Positions 8,042 through 16,900 of a stretch of 29,996 bases of DNA are shown piece after piece. The notes below the pieces were generated by a model that saw only the letters and a program-made list of their open reading frames with translations, ran no database searches and was not told where the DNA came from. The position numbers and the translations under genes were made by a program. Positions within the stretch are counted from its first letter, which is position 1. Each line of letters opens with the position of its first letter. The DNA is from Bacteroidota bacterium (GTDB lineage: Bacteria > Bacteroidota > Bacteroidia > Bacteroidales > PUMT01), in NCBI GenBank assembly GCA_003567115.1, contig PXAP01000179.1, positions 1-29,996 on the forward strand, read 5' to 3'.

Positions 8042-9982
8042 TCAATGATTCAGGTCCCAGTGGATTTCTATATCCCAGTTTGAACGGGTGGCAATATCCT
8101 CCTCATAAATTGCAATGCGCTCAGGTTGTATATCTTGCAGATAATTGCCAGGATCCCATTTTTTATTATTGTTGGTATCGAATATTATTTTTAACCGGTA
8201 ATTCGCAGGTTGAAGATAATCGATTATCACTTCCCCGTCTTCTTCAGGAAAATATTCTCTCAGCAATTGGTCGCCCTGGTCAAGTAACTGGAGTATTATG
8301 TTATTTTGGATTCCTGTAAGGGTTAAAATTATTCTTGCGTAATGATCTTCCTCTCTTGTCCGGAAGCTAAAATCCACACTGTCTGATTCAATTCCGTATA
8401 TATCGGTGAACGCTCCGGGTTCTGCCATGAATCTGTAATCCTGACCCGGAATCCAGTCTGTTGTGAGATGGTAATTCCTTATTCTCAGCGAATCCTGTAT
8501 TAACTCAAAACTCCTGTCTTCTCTTTCATTATTCTCAACTGATGTAAATTCCGTTTTTGAAAAATCAATGCCGGAAAGAGGTACAGGGAATCTGACCATA
8601 AGGTTTTTGTGAAGTTCCTGGTTTCCGTCCCCGGGTATACCAAATTCGATTTCCATTGTGGGTTCAGTATCTTCTTCCTGTGTCCGCCTTAATGATCTTG
8701 CCGGTTGGGTGTAATTCATATTAATTGTGTCACTTATTTGCATTAGTGAGTCTGAGGGGCCTGTTGCCCAGAAAGTGACAAGGAACCGCATTTGTTCAGT
8801 ATTAATTATTCCGGGATCTGTTATCCAGTATCTGATACTGTCCATCAAGGGATTTTTTTCTACCAGTTTCCAGCCTTCCGGCGGGTCGAAATTAACCGGC
8901 TCAATTGACCAGTCTTTCTTAAGAGGACGATTAAAGACAAAAAGCAGTTCTCCCGGTTGATTTCTTTCGTTGCGGCTCAGATACTGCCTGCCGGTTTTCT
9001 CTTCGAAAAGAAAAAGTGTGTCACCTGTCCTGAATCCGATTTCAGGCTTTTTTTCTGTAATCTCATCGTTCTGCACAGGTATCTCATTAATTTGTGCAGA
9101 GTCCTTTTCCCGGCCCTCCTCCCTGCGGACTGCAATCATCCCGGTTGTATCCTGCTCCTGATATTTCATGAGATTTTTCTGTCCGGTTGCAGGCAGTTCT
9201 TCTGTTTGCCCGCCAGGCTGCATCAATTCGTTTATAGTATCATTTAAAAAAGGTGTATCTGAGGGCATTTCTTTCCATATGGTATCGGGAAAGATATAAT
9301 CATCAAGAAATGCAATGGCCTCTTCTCCGGGCCTGTCATACAAATAATTGTTATTGACATCGGTAAGGGCAAAAACCATAAATGTGTCTGACCTGAGATT
9401 ATTTAATTGAAACCGCCCGTCTTCTCCCGTGCGGTTGGCATAAAGAGGCATCTGCAGGTAGGGGATTGAATCGTTCAATTCGTCATACAACATAACGATT
9501 GCTCCTTCTACAGGCTTGTTGTCAAAGGCATTCAGCACAATTCCGGAATAGCTTAGCGAATCAATCTCATCGCCTGTTGAAAAAACAAATTCATAGTTAG
9601 TAAGTTCATTACCTTCGTTGAGATCGACTATGGCGTCTCCAAAGTTTAGTGTATAGGTAGTATTGGGGATAGGTTCAGTGTTCAGGTCAATATACAGATC
9701 CCGTCCTCTCACCCTGAACTCCGGGCTTTCTTTCTGCGGAGGAGTAATGATAAATTGCTGATTGATATTGCGCAGCTGAATAAACTCATCAAATTCAATA
9801 TGAATTTCAGATCCCGTGAAATTTGTGGCATAATTAACGGGGGTGCTGGATACAACCTCCGGCGGGATTGTGTCACGCGGGCCACCTGTTGGCGGTACAA
9901 TATTTGCACAATGGGGGAAAAACAGCATTACGGCAGAGGTAAGCATCAGCAAAATAAGCAGATATATGGCTTGTTTTTTCAA
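8042..9982 (-). CDS. Ig-like domain (SbsA-type Big_5) lipoprotein
   Basis: Predicted cell-envelope lipoprotein of about 646 residues. After a hydrophobic signal (KKQAIYLLILLMLTSAVM) comes a Cys followed by ANIVPPTGGPRDTIPPEVV, the hallmark of a Bacteroidota family with an SbsA-type Ig-like domain (HIEFDEFIQLRNINQQFIITPP; NTTYTLNFGDAIVDLNEGN). A carboxypeptidase-regulatory-like segment (SGIVLNAFDNKPVEGAIVMLYDE) follows, then a polar linker, a second Ig-like region, and a C-terminal domain with TNNNKKWDPGNYLQDIQPE. Function is unknown; a structural or surface role is likely. Start choice: an earlier in-frame TTG at 10009 lies inside a TAAATTTG -7 element and would precede the transcript. The TTG at 9982 (TTG AAA AAA CAA) gives a normal lysine-rich signal peptide. 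The residue before the lipid Cys is His, which is atypical, so lipidation is probable but not certain. Confidence 0.82.
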   Translation of the reverse strand: MKKQAIYLLILLMLTSAVMLFFPHCANIVPPTGGPRDTIPPEVVSSTPVNYATNFTGSEIHIEFDEFIQLRNINQQFIITPPQKESPEFRVRGRDLYIDLNTEPIPNTTYTLNFGDAIVDLNEGNELTNYEFVFSTGDEIDSLSYSGIVLNAFDNKPVEGAIVMLYDELNDSIPYLQMPLYANRTGEDGRFQLNNLRSDTFMVFALTDVNNNYLYDRPGEEAIAFLDDYIFPDTIWKEMPSDTPFLNDTINELMQPGGQTEELPATGQKNLMKYQEQDTTGMIAVRREEGREKDSAQINEIPVQNDEITEKKPEIGFRTGDTLFLFEEKTGRQYLSRNERNQPGELLFVFNRPLKKDWSIEPVNFDPPEGWKLVEKNPLMDSIRYWITDPGIINTEQMRFLVTFWATGPSDSLMQISDTINMNYTQPARSLRRTQEEDTEPTMEIEFGIPGDGNQELHKNLMVRFPVPLSGIDFSKTEFTSVENNEREDRSFELIQDSLRIRNYHLTTDWIPGQDYRFMAEPGAFTDIYGIESDSVDFSFRTREEDHYARIILTLTGIQNNIILQLLDQGDQLLREYFPEEDGEVIIDYLQPANYRLKIIFDTNNNKKWDPGNYLQDIQPERIAIYEEDIATRSNWDIEIHWDLNH

Positions 9983-10006
9983 AAAAAAGTGGTTTAAAAC
10001 AGGGTG

Positions 10007-10014
10007 CAAATTTA
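10007..10014 (-). promoter_or_regulatory. -7 element TAAATTTG for the Ig-like lipoprotein gene
   Basis: Read on the minus strand this octamer matches the Bacteroidota sigma-ABfr -7 consensus TAnnTTTG perfectly and lies 24 bp before the chosen TTG start at 9982. The -33 region is weak (no TTTG at 20 bp). It overlaps the upstream TTG at 10009, arguing against that codon as the start. Confidence 0.5.
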
Positions 10015-10423
10015 TAAAATAACGGGAATAATGTAACTTGAGTATATTCCGGCTAATACCTTTTTCGGCGGCCTTAAAACGTGGCCCGGTAGAAATAATT
10101 ATCAGTTAACCCATATTTGTCCGCATAAAGGGATAGAGTATTCCCGGGCCCGATGTCTCGCAAGAGTTGGCGGGAGTGCAAAACACGAAGCCACCGTCAA
10201 GCCAGGAGTATTGTGAGCCATCTTGCAAATAAATATTCATAAGGACTTTACATGAATAATTTTTGAATTACCGGCATAATAAAATAAATTCCTTAACAAT
10301 CTGTAATAATGAGAATTACGAGGGCAAGATCAATTTTAGCTGATAATTTGGGATTAAAAATTGCTGAAGCACCCGATTATTATATTTCTTTTATAATTTT
10401 ACCCTTCCATTAATTCTGTTTTT
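10010..10423. other. Divergent intergenic region between the Ig-like lipoprotein gene and lgt
   Basis: No ORF or RNA gene was recognised in 414 bp. A GC-richer island at 10060-10230 contrasts with AT-rich flanks. Parts of it (gcccgatgtctcgcaag, then ggcgggagtgcaaaac and gaagccacc) resemble, in the same order, the GC island at 11330-11405. It may be a strongly diverged member of the same repeat family. No promoter with the TAnnTTTG consensus was found for lgt. Confidence 0.4.
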
Positions 10424-11239
10424 ATGTTTATAACATACATTACCTGGGATGTAGATCCCGAAATATTCCGGATCGGTAATTTTGCCGTTCGCTGGTATGG
10501 GTTGCTTTTTGCTTCCGCGTTTTTCTTCGGATACCTTGTTTTATTAAGGATTTTCAAGAGAGAAGGTATAGCAGTGGAATTGCTTGACAAACTTACCATT
10601 TATACTGTAGTGGGAACTATTATTGGAGCCAGGCTTGGCCATTGCCTGTTTTATGAACCCGATTATTACCTCAGTAATCCTGTTGAGATTCTCAAGATCT
10701 GGAGAGGGGGGTTAGCCAGCCACGGAGCTGCAATAGGTATACCTCTGGCGCTTTATTACTATTCCAGGAGTATTAAACGTCCTTTTTTATGGATACTGGA
10801 CAGGATAGTTATCGTGGTTGCCCTTGGAGGATTCTTTATTCGCATGGGCAATCTGATGAATTCAGAAATTTATGGTATAGAGACCACTCTTCCCTGGGGA
10901 TTTATTTTTACCAGAGCAGGTGAAACCATACCCAAGCATCCTACGCAGATATATGAAGGATTGTCCTATCTGGCAATTTTCGCATTATTGCATACACTTT
11001 ACTGGAAAAAGATTGATAAGCTGAAAGAGGGATATTTATTCAGTATATTTTTAATTCTACTTTTTACCGTCCGGTTTTTAATTGAATTTATTAAGGAGGT
11101 TCAGGTTGAATTTGAAACCGGTATGGTTTTAAACATGGGACAGTTGCTTAGTATTCCCTTTATTCTGGCAGGTTTGGCCCTGCTTTACCGGTCATACAAA
11201 AGAAATTCACATCAATATGGTGCCGGCAAAGGCACGTAA
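10424..11239 (+). CDS. lgt: Prolipoprotein diacylglyceryl transferase
   Basis: Integral inner-membrane enzyme that transfers a diacylglyceryl group from phosphatidylglycerol to the lipobox cysteine of prolipoproteins, the first step of lipoprotein maturation. The 271-residue length is normal for the family and there are about seven hydrophobic segments. Family motifs seen are IGNFAVRWYGLLFASAFFFGY at the N-terminus, GARLGHCLFYEPDYYLSNP, WRGGLASHGAAIGIPL with the conserved His, RMGNLMNSEIYG, and KHPTQIYEGLSYL. The start ATG gives the expected family N-terminus directly. It is flanked by long spacers and appears monocistronic. Several products encoded in this window (lipoproteins at 12903, 8042 and 19898) are probable substrates, but so are many others elsewhere in the genome. 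Confidence 0.97.
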   Translation: MFITYITWDVDPEIFRIGNFAVRWYGLLFASAFFFGYLVLLRIFKREGIAVELLDKLTIYTVVGTIIGARLGHCLFYEPDYYLSNPVEILKIWRGGLASHGAAIGIPLALYYYSRSIKRPFLWILDRIVIVVALGGFFIRMGNLMNSEIYGIETTLPWGFIFTRAGETIPKHPTQIYEGLSYLAIFALLHTLYWKKIDKLKEGYLFSIFLILLFTVRFLIEFIKEVQVEFETGMVLNMGQLLSIPFILAGLALLYRSYKRNSHQYGAGKGT

Positions 11240-11290
11240 ACGCTCCATAATTCTGCTACAGATAAAATATAAAAAAACCATATTTTAATG

Positions 11291-11360
11291 TAATGTTAAA
11301 ACCATCTTCCCATGGCGTGGTCATATCTTTGCCGGGCCTAGCCCGAAAGGCCTGTGATTT
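11291..11360 (+). repeat. Dispersed repeat family B, copy 1
   Basis: The sequence aligns over about 70 bp with 17059-17131. The best-conserved core reads gccgggc, three variable bases, then gcccgaaaggcctgtg; it can fold as a GGGC/GCCC hairpin. The upstream part (taatgttaaaa ... ggtcat) is also shared. Both copies are intergenic. Confidence 0.6.
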
Positions 11361-11661
11361 ATAAAATTCGCGGTGGGAAGCAAAACCCGGGGTTAAAGCC
11401 CACCATCCTTTGGTGGTGGATAATCCGATTTTAGAGAATTTTTTACGGATGGTTCTTATTAAGGTAAAATTAGCAATAAGCTATAATGAGAATCGTTCTA
11501 TATTCCGGATTTCATAAACAGCCGGCATCCGGATGCAAACCAGGGAATATAATAGATCTGCTCTTGAAATTTTATAAGTTATGGGTGGCTCCGGCTGACA
11601 GGGTTAACAATTTCAGGGAAATTTTATTACCGGATATTTATTAATTTGCCGTAAATACTTG

Positions 11662-11669
11662 TAATTTTG
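11662..11669 (+). promoter_or_regulatory. -7 element TAATTTTG for the coiled-coil gene
   Basis: Perfect match to TAnnTTTG about 58 bp before the ATG at 11727. There is no convincing -33 box at the usual distance (TTAT at 20 bp), so this is only a candidate. Confidence 0.35.
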
Positions 11670-11726
11670 CATCCGGCAATTATTATAGCCGGTATAAAGA
11701 ACAAATTATTTATTTCATAAAATTTG

Positions 11727-12653
11727 ATGGAAACGGAAAAGATTAACAGAGGATCGGAAAATCCGCTGGATCCGCGCAAAAGGTCAACCAAAAAACTTAC
11801 CAATATATTGATTCTGCTTGCGGGACTGCTGGTTGTGCTTGTAATAGTGATCGGATGGTTGCTGTACGACAGGAAGCAGGAAGCTATAAAACTTGAAGAG
11901 GTAACCAATGAAAAAATACAGCTTATCGGCGAGTTTGAAGATCTTTCCCGGGAATATGAAGATCTCAGAACCGATAATGACAGTTTGAATGCTCAGCTTG
12001 AAGCACGTCAGGAAGAGATTGAGGATTTGATAGATGAACTTTACCGTACCAGGGTCAGCAGTGCAGCCACAATAAATGAGTACCGCAATGAACTGGGTAC
12101 CCTAAGAGATGTTCTGAAAAGTTATATTGTACAAGTCGATTCACTTAATCAGGCAAATATACAGCTCAGGCAGGAAAATTTGCAGGCAAGGCAACAGGTG
12201 GCCAAAGTTGAAACTGAATTAAAACAGGAAAGGGAGGTAAAGGAAGATCTCTCTGCCAGGGTGGAACTTGGATCCAGGCTGATGGCTGAAGATGTGGCTG
12301 CTTCAGCTATTAATCAAAGGGGAAGGGAAATCAGCAGGACCAGAAGAGCAGAGCAGATCCAGGTTTGTTTTACCCTGAAGAGAAACGCTATAGCTGCTCC
12401 CGGTATGAGGGAGGTATATATTCGCATAAAACGTCCTGATCAGCTTGTTCTGGCTTCTTCGACCGAAAATATCATGATGGTCGATGAAGAACCACTGGTT
12501 TTCACAGCTTCGAGGGAGATCAATTATGAAAATATTGATATTGATGCCTGCATCTATTATACTGATGATGGCAGCATTATTCCCGGCACATATAGTGTGG
12601 AGGTTTATACGGAAGGCTATCTGATCGGCTCTGCGGAATTTTCCCTGCGATAG
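11727..12653 (+). CDS. Membrane-anchored coiled-coil protein of unknown function
   Basis: I do not recognise a named family. The 308-residue protein has a short basic cytoplasmic N-terminus and one strong transmembrane helix (ILILLAGLLVVLVIVIGWLLY, residues about 28-48). A long heptad-like coiled coil rich in Glu, Gln and Leu follows to about residue 185 (EFEDLSREYEDLRTDNDSLNAQLEA and onward). A compact C-terminal domain of about 110 residues is rich in beta structure (QIQVCFTLKRNAIAAPGMREVYIRIKRPDQLVL ... IPGTYSVEVYTEGYLIGSAEFSLR). The topology is N-in with the coiled coil and beta domain in the periplasm. Start: an in-frame TTG lies directly before the ATG at 11727, which is preferred. The unknown lipoprotein at 12903 follows 249 bp later but has its own likely promoter. 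An envelope-spanning or cell-shape role is a guess. Confidence 0.8.
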   Translation: METEKINRGSENPLDPRKRSTKKLTNILILLAGLLVVLVIVIGWLLYDRKQEAIKLEEVTNEKIQLIGEFEDLSREYEDLRTDNDSLNAQLEARQEEIEDLIDELYRTRVSSAATINEYRNELGTLRDVLKSYIVQVDSLNQANIQLRQENLQARQQVAKVETELKQEREVKEDLSARVELGSRLMAEDVAASAINQRGREISRTRRAEQIQVCFTLKRNAIAAPGMREVYIRIKRPDQLVLASSTENIMMVDEEPLVFTASREINYENIDIDACIYYTDDGSIIPGTYSVEVYTEGYLIGSAEFSLR

Positions 12654-12825
12654 TAATTAAGCACAAAAATTTGAGCTTGGTACATTTTACAACCATATAT
12701 TTTTATTGTATATTTAACCTGTAAAAAAAAGCGAAAATTTTATTTAAAACATGTAACAAAATTTTGGCTTACAGGATGAACCGCTTCGCTTTAACATTAA
12801 ATTTTTTCATTCGTCTGTGTGTAAT

Positions 12826-12854
12826 TTTGACTGAAAAAATTTAAAGTATATTTG
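12826..12854 (+). promoter_or_regulatory. Bacteroidota-type promoter (TTTG ... TATATTTG) for the lipoprotein gene
   Basis: TTTG at 12826-12829 and a perfect TAnnTTTG (TATATTTG) at 12847-12854 are separated by 17 bp, slightly shorter than the 20 bp seen for dxs and tRNA-Leu here. The lipoprotein ATG is 48 bp downstream of the -7 box, leaving a short leader. Confidence 0.5.
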
Positions 12855-12902
12855 AAAGTTTGTTTTTTACGGCTATTAAATTATTAACCATAAATTATCC
12901 AT

Positions 12903-13736
12903 ATGAAGGCTTATAAAGTATATCGTAATCTATTCTTTATTCTTCCGGGCGTCATTATATTATTGGGGTCATCCTGTGGCAGCAGGCAGGAGAGAGAGTC
13001 CCGGACCGTTGCCGAAGACAGGGAAAGAGATGAACTGGTTACTCAAACAGTTGAAGAACCTGATGATCTTCCGATCCCAACCTCTGTAGAGATTGTTGAA
13101 TTACTGCAGCGTGCCGGAGCACCTTATATTCTCGGGATTTCAAATCCCACATCAAATGTGGACAGGTATTTTACCGGAAGCAGCAAAGCACTTAATCTTG
13201 GAGTTTATGGCGCCGATCTGAGTTATGCCAGCGTATATGAAATGCAGCAGGATATAAGAAGGTATCTGCAGGTAAGTAAGCAGCTGATCGATGAGCTTAA
13301 TATTTCCACATCATTTAATCAGTATTTTGTACAGCGGGTGGAGAGAAACCTTGATGAGAAAGATTCTCTGATAAATATCGTTGCGGAGTCTTTCTACGAT
13401 ACCTGGATATTTTTGAATGATAATCGCAGGGATGATCTCTCTTTGCTGGTTATGACAGGAAGCTGGATAGAGGGGATGTATCTGACTTCGCAAATTGCAA
13501 TCGGAGCAAGGGATAATACTGAAATTACTGATATAATTTTACAGCAGGATGAGCCACTGGGAAATCTTCTCGCACTTATGGAAGATTACAGAGATGACAG
13601 TATTTTTGATGAGCTTTATCAGGATCTGGATGAAATATATGATTTTATTAATGATTTGCAGTCACCAATGACAAGTCAGCAAATTGATACTTTTTCTGAA
13701 AAGATTGAGCAGCTGAGGTCAGGAATAATAACATAA
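12903..13736 (+). CDS. Lipoprotein of unknown function
   Basis: A 277-residue protein not matched to a named family. A signal peptide (YRNLFFILPGVIILLGSSC) ends at Cys25, giving a probable lipoprotein of the envelope. A short acidic, low-complexity tether (about 26-60) is followed by an all-alpha domain. Recognisable stretches are EIVELLQRAGAPYILGISNPTSNVDRYFTG, KALNLGVYGADLSYASVYEMQQDIRRYL and SFYDTWIFLNDNRRDDLSLLVMTGSWIEGMYL. These read as a helical-bundle protein common to uncharacterised Bacteroidota lipoproteins. It has its own likely promoter and is followed by a strong rho-independent terminator, so it is probably a single-gene unit. The upstream coiled-coil gene and the downstream transporter are codirectional. 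No enzymatic motif is visible. Confidence 0.82.
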   Translation: MKAYKVYRNLFFILPGVIILLGSSCGSRQERESRTVAEDRERDELVTQTVEEPDDLPIPTSVEIVELLQRAGAPYILGISNPTSNVDRYFTGSSKALNLGVYGADLSYASVYEMQQDIRRYLQVSKQLIDELNISTSFNQYFVQRVERNLDEKDSLINIVAESFYDTWIFLNDNRRDDLSLLVMTGSWIEGMYLTSQIAIGARDNTEITDIILQQDEPLGNLLALMEDYRDDSIFDELYQDLDEIYDFINDLQSPMTSQQIDTFSEKIEQLRSGIIT

Positions 13737-13755
13737 TAATCCGGGCATAATTAAT

Positions 13756-13791
13756 AAAAAGCTGGCATGATTCTTATTTGCCGGCTTTTTT
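13756..13791 (+). terminator. Rho-independent terminator after the lipoprotein gene
   Basis: AAAAAGCTGGCA pairs with TGCCGGCTTTTT across a short AT-rich loop and ends in a T-run. It starts 20 bp after the lipoprotein stop codon. Confidence 0.85.
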
Positions 13792-13834
13792 ATAATGATT
13801 TCAACTATAGGAGTGTCATATATAAATGTATCAA

Positions 13835-13842
13835 TATCTTTG
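13835..13842 (+). promoter_or_regulatory. -7 element TATCTTTG for the ABC transporter gene
   Basis: Perfect TAnnTTTG 82 bp before the ATG at 13925 and downstream of the preceding terminator, so the transporter has its own transcript. No TTTG -33 box is present at 20 bp. Confidence 0.45.
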
Positions 13843-13924
13843 TAATTATGCATTCCGGAAATTCCCGACTTATTACCGGTACCGGGAATACACAAGGCTG
13901 TTAAAATTAAAACATGAATAAATA

Positions 13925-16900
13925 ATGAGTGAATCAATTTTAAATGCATTGATTCATTTGTTTGCACTTGTTGCCAATCTGAATGATAAAAAGGTTTCTG
14001 AAAGAGGCCGTTCGGTTTTACTTTCCTATATCCGTCAGCATCTCAATGATTCAGAAGCTGCTGAATACCTTAAGCTTTTTGATGATTATTTTGATTTTTA
14101 TATCCGTGAGGCGAAGGAATCAGGAGATGAAGCATCTGACGGTTCATGGCTGAAATCCCAGTTGATCAATATTTGTCAGCAGATTACACGTGAATTGCAT
14201 AAGAACGACCGGATAATTGTTTTTTTAAGGCTGCTGGAGTTTGTTGATGAAGATTATATAGTAACAGATTCTGAGCGTGAATCTATATTGACGGTTTCCG
14301 ACAATTTCAATATTTCATCGCAGGAGGTAAAAGATGCAATGGCTTTTGTCCTGGGAAATGAACACGGCAAGATTGACCCGAATAATTTACTGATAATAAA
14401 AAAGCCATCAGAAACTTCCACCGAGGAGCTTGAAGGTGAATGGATTGAACGGCATAAACCTGAAACAACCAGCCGGGAAGGTCTTATAGAAAGAGAAAAA
14501 CTTGATGGACAGATTATTATACTATTCATAAGGAGTGCCGGTATTTTTATTTTCCGTTATAAAGGCAATGATAAGCTTACTTTTGAAGGACGGCCGGTTT
14601 CAAATGATAAGTTCTACATTTTTAACCGCGGGGGGATTATAAGGGGAGACAATATAGATCCGGTATACTATTCCGAAATATCATCAAGTTTTTTTCGCGT
14701 TTCCCAGGGAATAAAGATTGCTTTAACAGCCCGGGATATCGAATACCGCTATCCTTTAAGTAAAAACGGTATCCGTCCCTTCAGCTTTTCGGAGGAATCC
14801 GGTCAGCTTATCGGGATCATGGGGGTTAGTGGTTCCGGGAAGTCAACCCTTTTGAATATTCTTAATGGTAAACTGAAGCCACGGAAGGGAAAGATATTGA
14901 TTAATGATTTTGATATACATAAGGAGGCTGGAAAAATTGAGGGTCAGATTGGTTTTATCCCTCAGGACGATTTGCTTATAGAAGAACTTTCTGTTTATCA
15001 AAATCTTTACTATAATGCAAAATTATGTTTCGGGAATCTCAAGGAGGAAAAGATAATTGAAATTATAGAAAGAGTGCTTACCGATCTCGGACTGGATGGG
15101 ATAAGAGATCTTAGAGTAGGAAATCCTTTGAATAAATATATAAGCGGGGGACAAAGAAAAAGGCTTAATATCGGTTTGGAACTAATGCGGGAACCTTCTA
15201 TTCTTTTCATTGATGAGCCTACTTCCGGGCTTTCTTCTCTTGATTCGGAAATGGTAATGGCTCTGCTTAAAGAACAGGCAATTAAAGGTAAGCTGGTAAT
15301 TGCCAATATTCATCAGCCTTCTTCTGATAATTTCAAGCAACTGGATAAGCTTTGGATCATAGATGAAGGAGGGTATCCGATTTATAACGGGAATCCACTG
15401 GAAGCTCTTGTATATTTTAAAACGCTTAGTGGTCATGTGAATCCCGGACAGACTGAATGCCCCTGTTGTGGCAATATTCACTCTGAGCAGATACTGAAAA
15501 TAATAGAAGCAAAGGAAATAGATCATACGGGACACCATACCCAAAAACGGAAAGTGCAGCCGGAAGAATGGTATAACCATTACAAAGAAAAAATAGCTGC
15601 CGGGAATAATAAAAAGAGACCTGTAAAGAGCATTCTTCCTCCAAATATGTTTTCCCTGCCCAGTATTGAGAAGCAATTTGTTGTTTTCAGTATCCGGAAT
15701 ATTCGTGCTAAGATCAGTAACCGTCAGTATCTTATGGTTAGTTTGCTTGAGGCTCCTCTTCTTGCCTTTATTATGAGTTATTTTATCAGATATCTTCATA
15801 ACGGAGAATATATTTTTGCCGAGAATTTAAATCTCCCTCCTTTTTTGTTCATGGCGGTTGTTGTGCCATTATTTATTGGAATGTCAATCAGTGCGGAAGA
15901 AATTATTAAGGACCGGAAAATTCTTGAAAGGGAATCATTACTTAACCTGAACTGGTTTAGTTATCTTAATTCGAAGATAGTCTGGGTTTTTATGCTCTCT
16001 GCAATCCAGATGATCAGTTTTGTCATTATAGGGAGTTTAATAATGGAGATCAAGGGCATGACTTTCACTTACTGGTTAATACTTTTCAGTACAGCCTGCT
16101 TTGCAAATATGCTCGGCCTTTTTATATCATCGGCCTTTAATTCTGTGGTTACCATATATATTCTTATTCCTTTCCTGCTGGTTCCCCAGTTGCTGCTGGG
16201 GGGAGTGGTTGTAGAATTTGATGATCTGCATGACAGTGTTACCGATAAGGTTTATGTCCCGCTGGTAGGGGATCTTATGGCATCAAGATGGTCTTTTGAG
16301 GCTCTGGCTGTCGAACAGTTTGGCAAAAACCGTTTTCAGAAGCATTTTTTCGATATTGAACAGCAAAACAGTGATGCTTCGTTCAAGGCCTCATTTCTGA
16401 TTCCCCGTTTGCTTGGCAAGGTGGAGCGTATTGAAAACAATATTGATTTAAATCAGAATATCGAAGAAACGGAAACCAACCTGAGAATCCTCCGGAATGA
16501 AATTGAATATCTGCAAAGCTCGTATGGTCACATGCCTTTTCAATATATTCATAACATCAATATTGATGAATTCAGTGGAATGGTTGCTGAAGAGGCTGAA
16601 GGATATCTTGTATACCTGCGGATTCACTTTGTGGAATTAGCACGGGAAACTGCTTCGGAGAGGGACAGGAGATACAGGGAAATGCAGGCCGAAATGGGAA
16701 GTGATGCCCTTTATGAATTGCGAAGTGATTATCATAACAAGGCTCTGGCGGATATTGTACTGAACCGGCATAAGGTGGATTTTATTTATAAAACTGATGA
16801 CCGGCTTGTACAAAAAAAGGATCCCATTTATCTTATTCCGGAGTCAAACTGGGGCAGAGCTCATTTTTATGCTCCGGTAAAAAAGTTCAATAACATATAC

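Larger units (their letters stand above)
11240..11726. other. Intergenic region with GC-rich repeat island and hairpin
   Basis: No gene was recognised in this 487-bp stretch. It contains copy 1 of repeat family B (11291-11360). A short perfect hairpin (CCACC, loop atccttt, GGTGG) at about 11401-11417 is not followed by a T-run. An AT-rich leader precedes the coiled-coil gene. A weak AAAATAT/ATATTTT inverted pair just after lgt could act as a terminator but is too weak to call. Confidence 0.5.

Noticed and set aside
15182..15799. 205-codon open frame on the minus strand
   Set aside because: It lies wholly inside the ABC transporter gene, whose frame carries Walker A, signature and Walker B motifs. 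The minus-strand translation has no recognisable motif.
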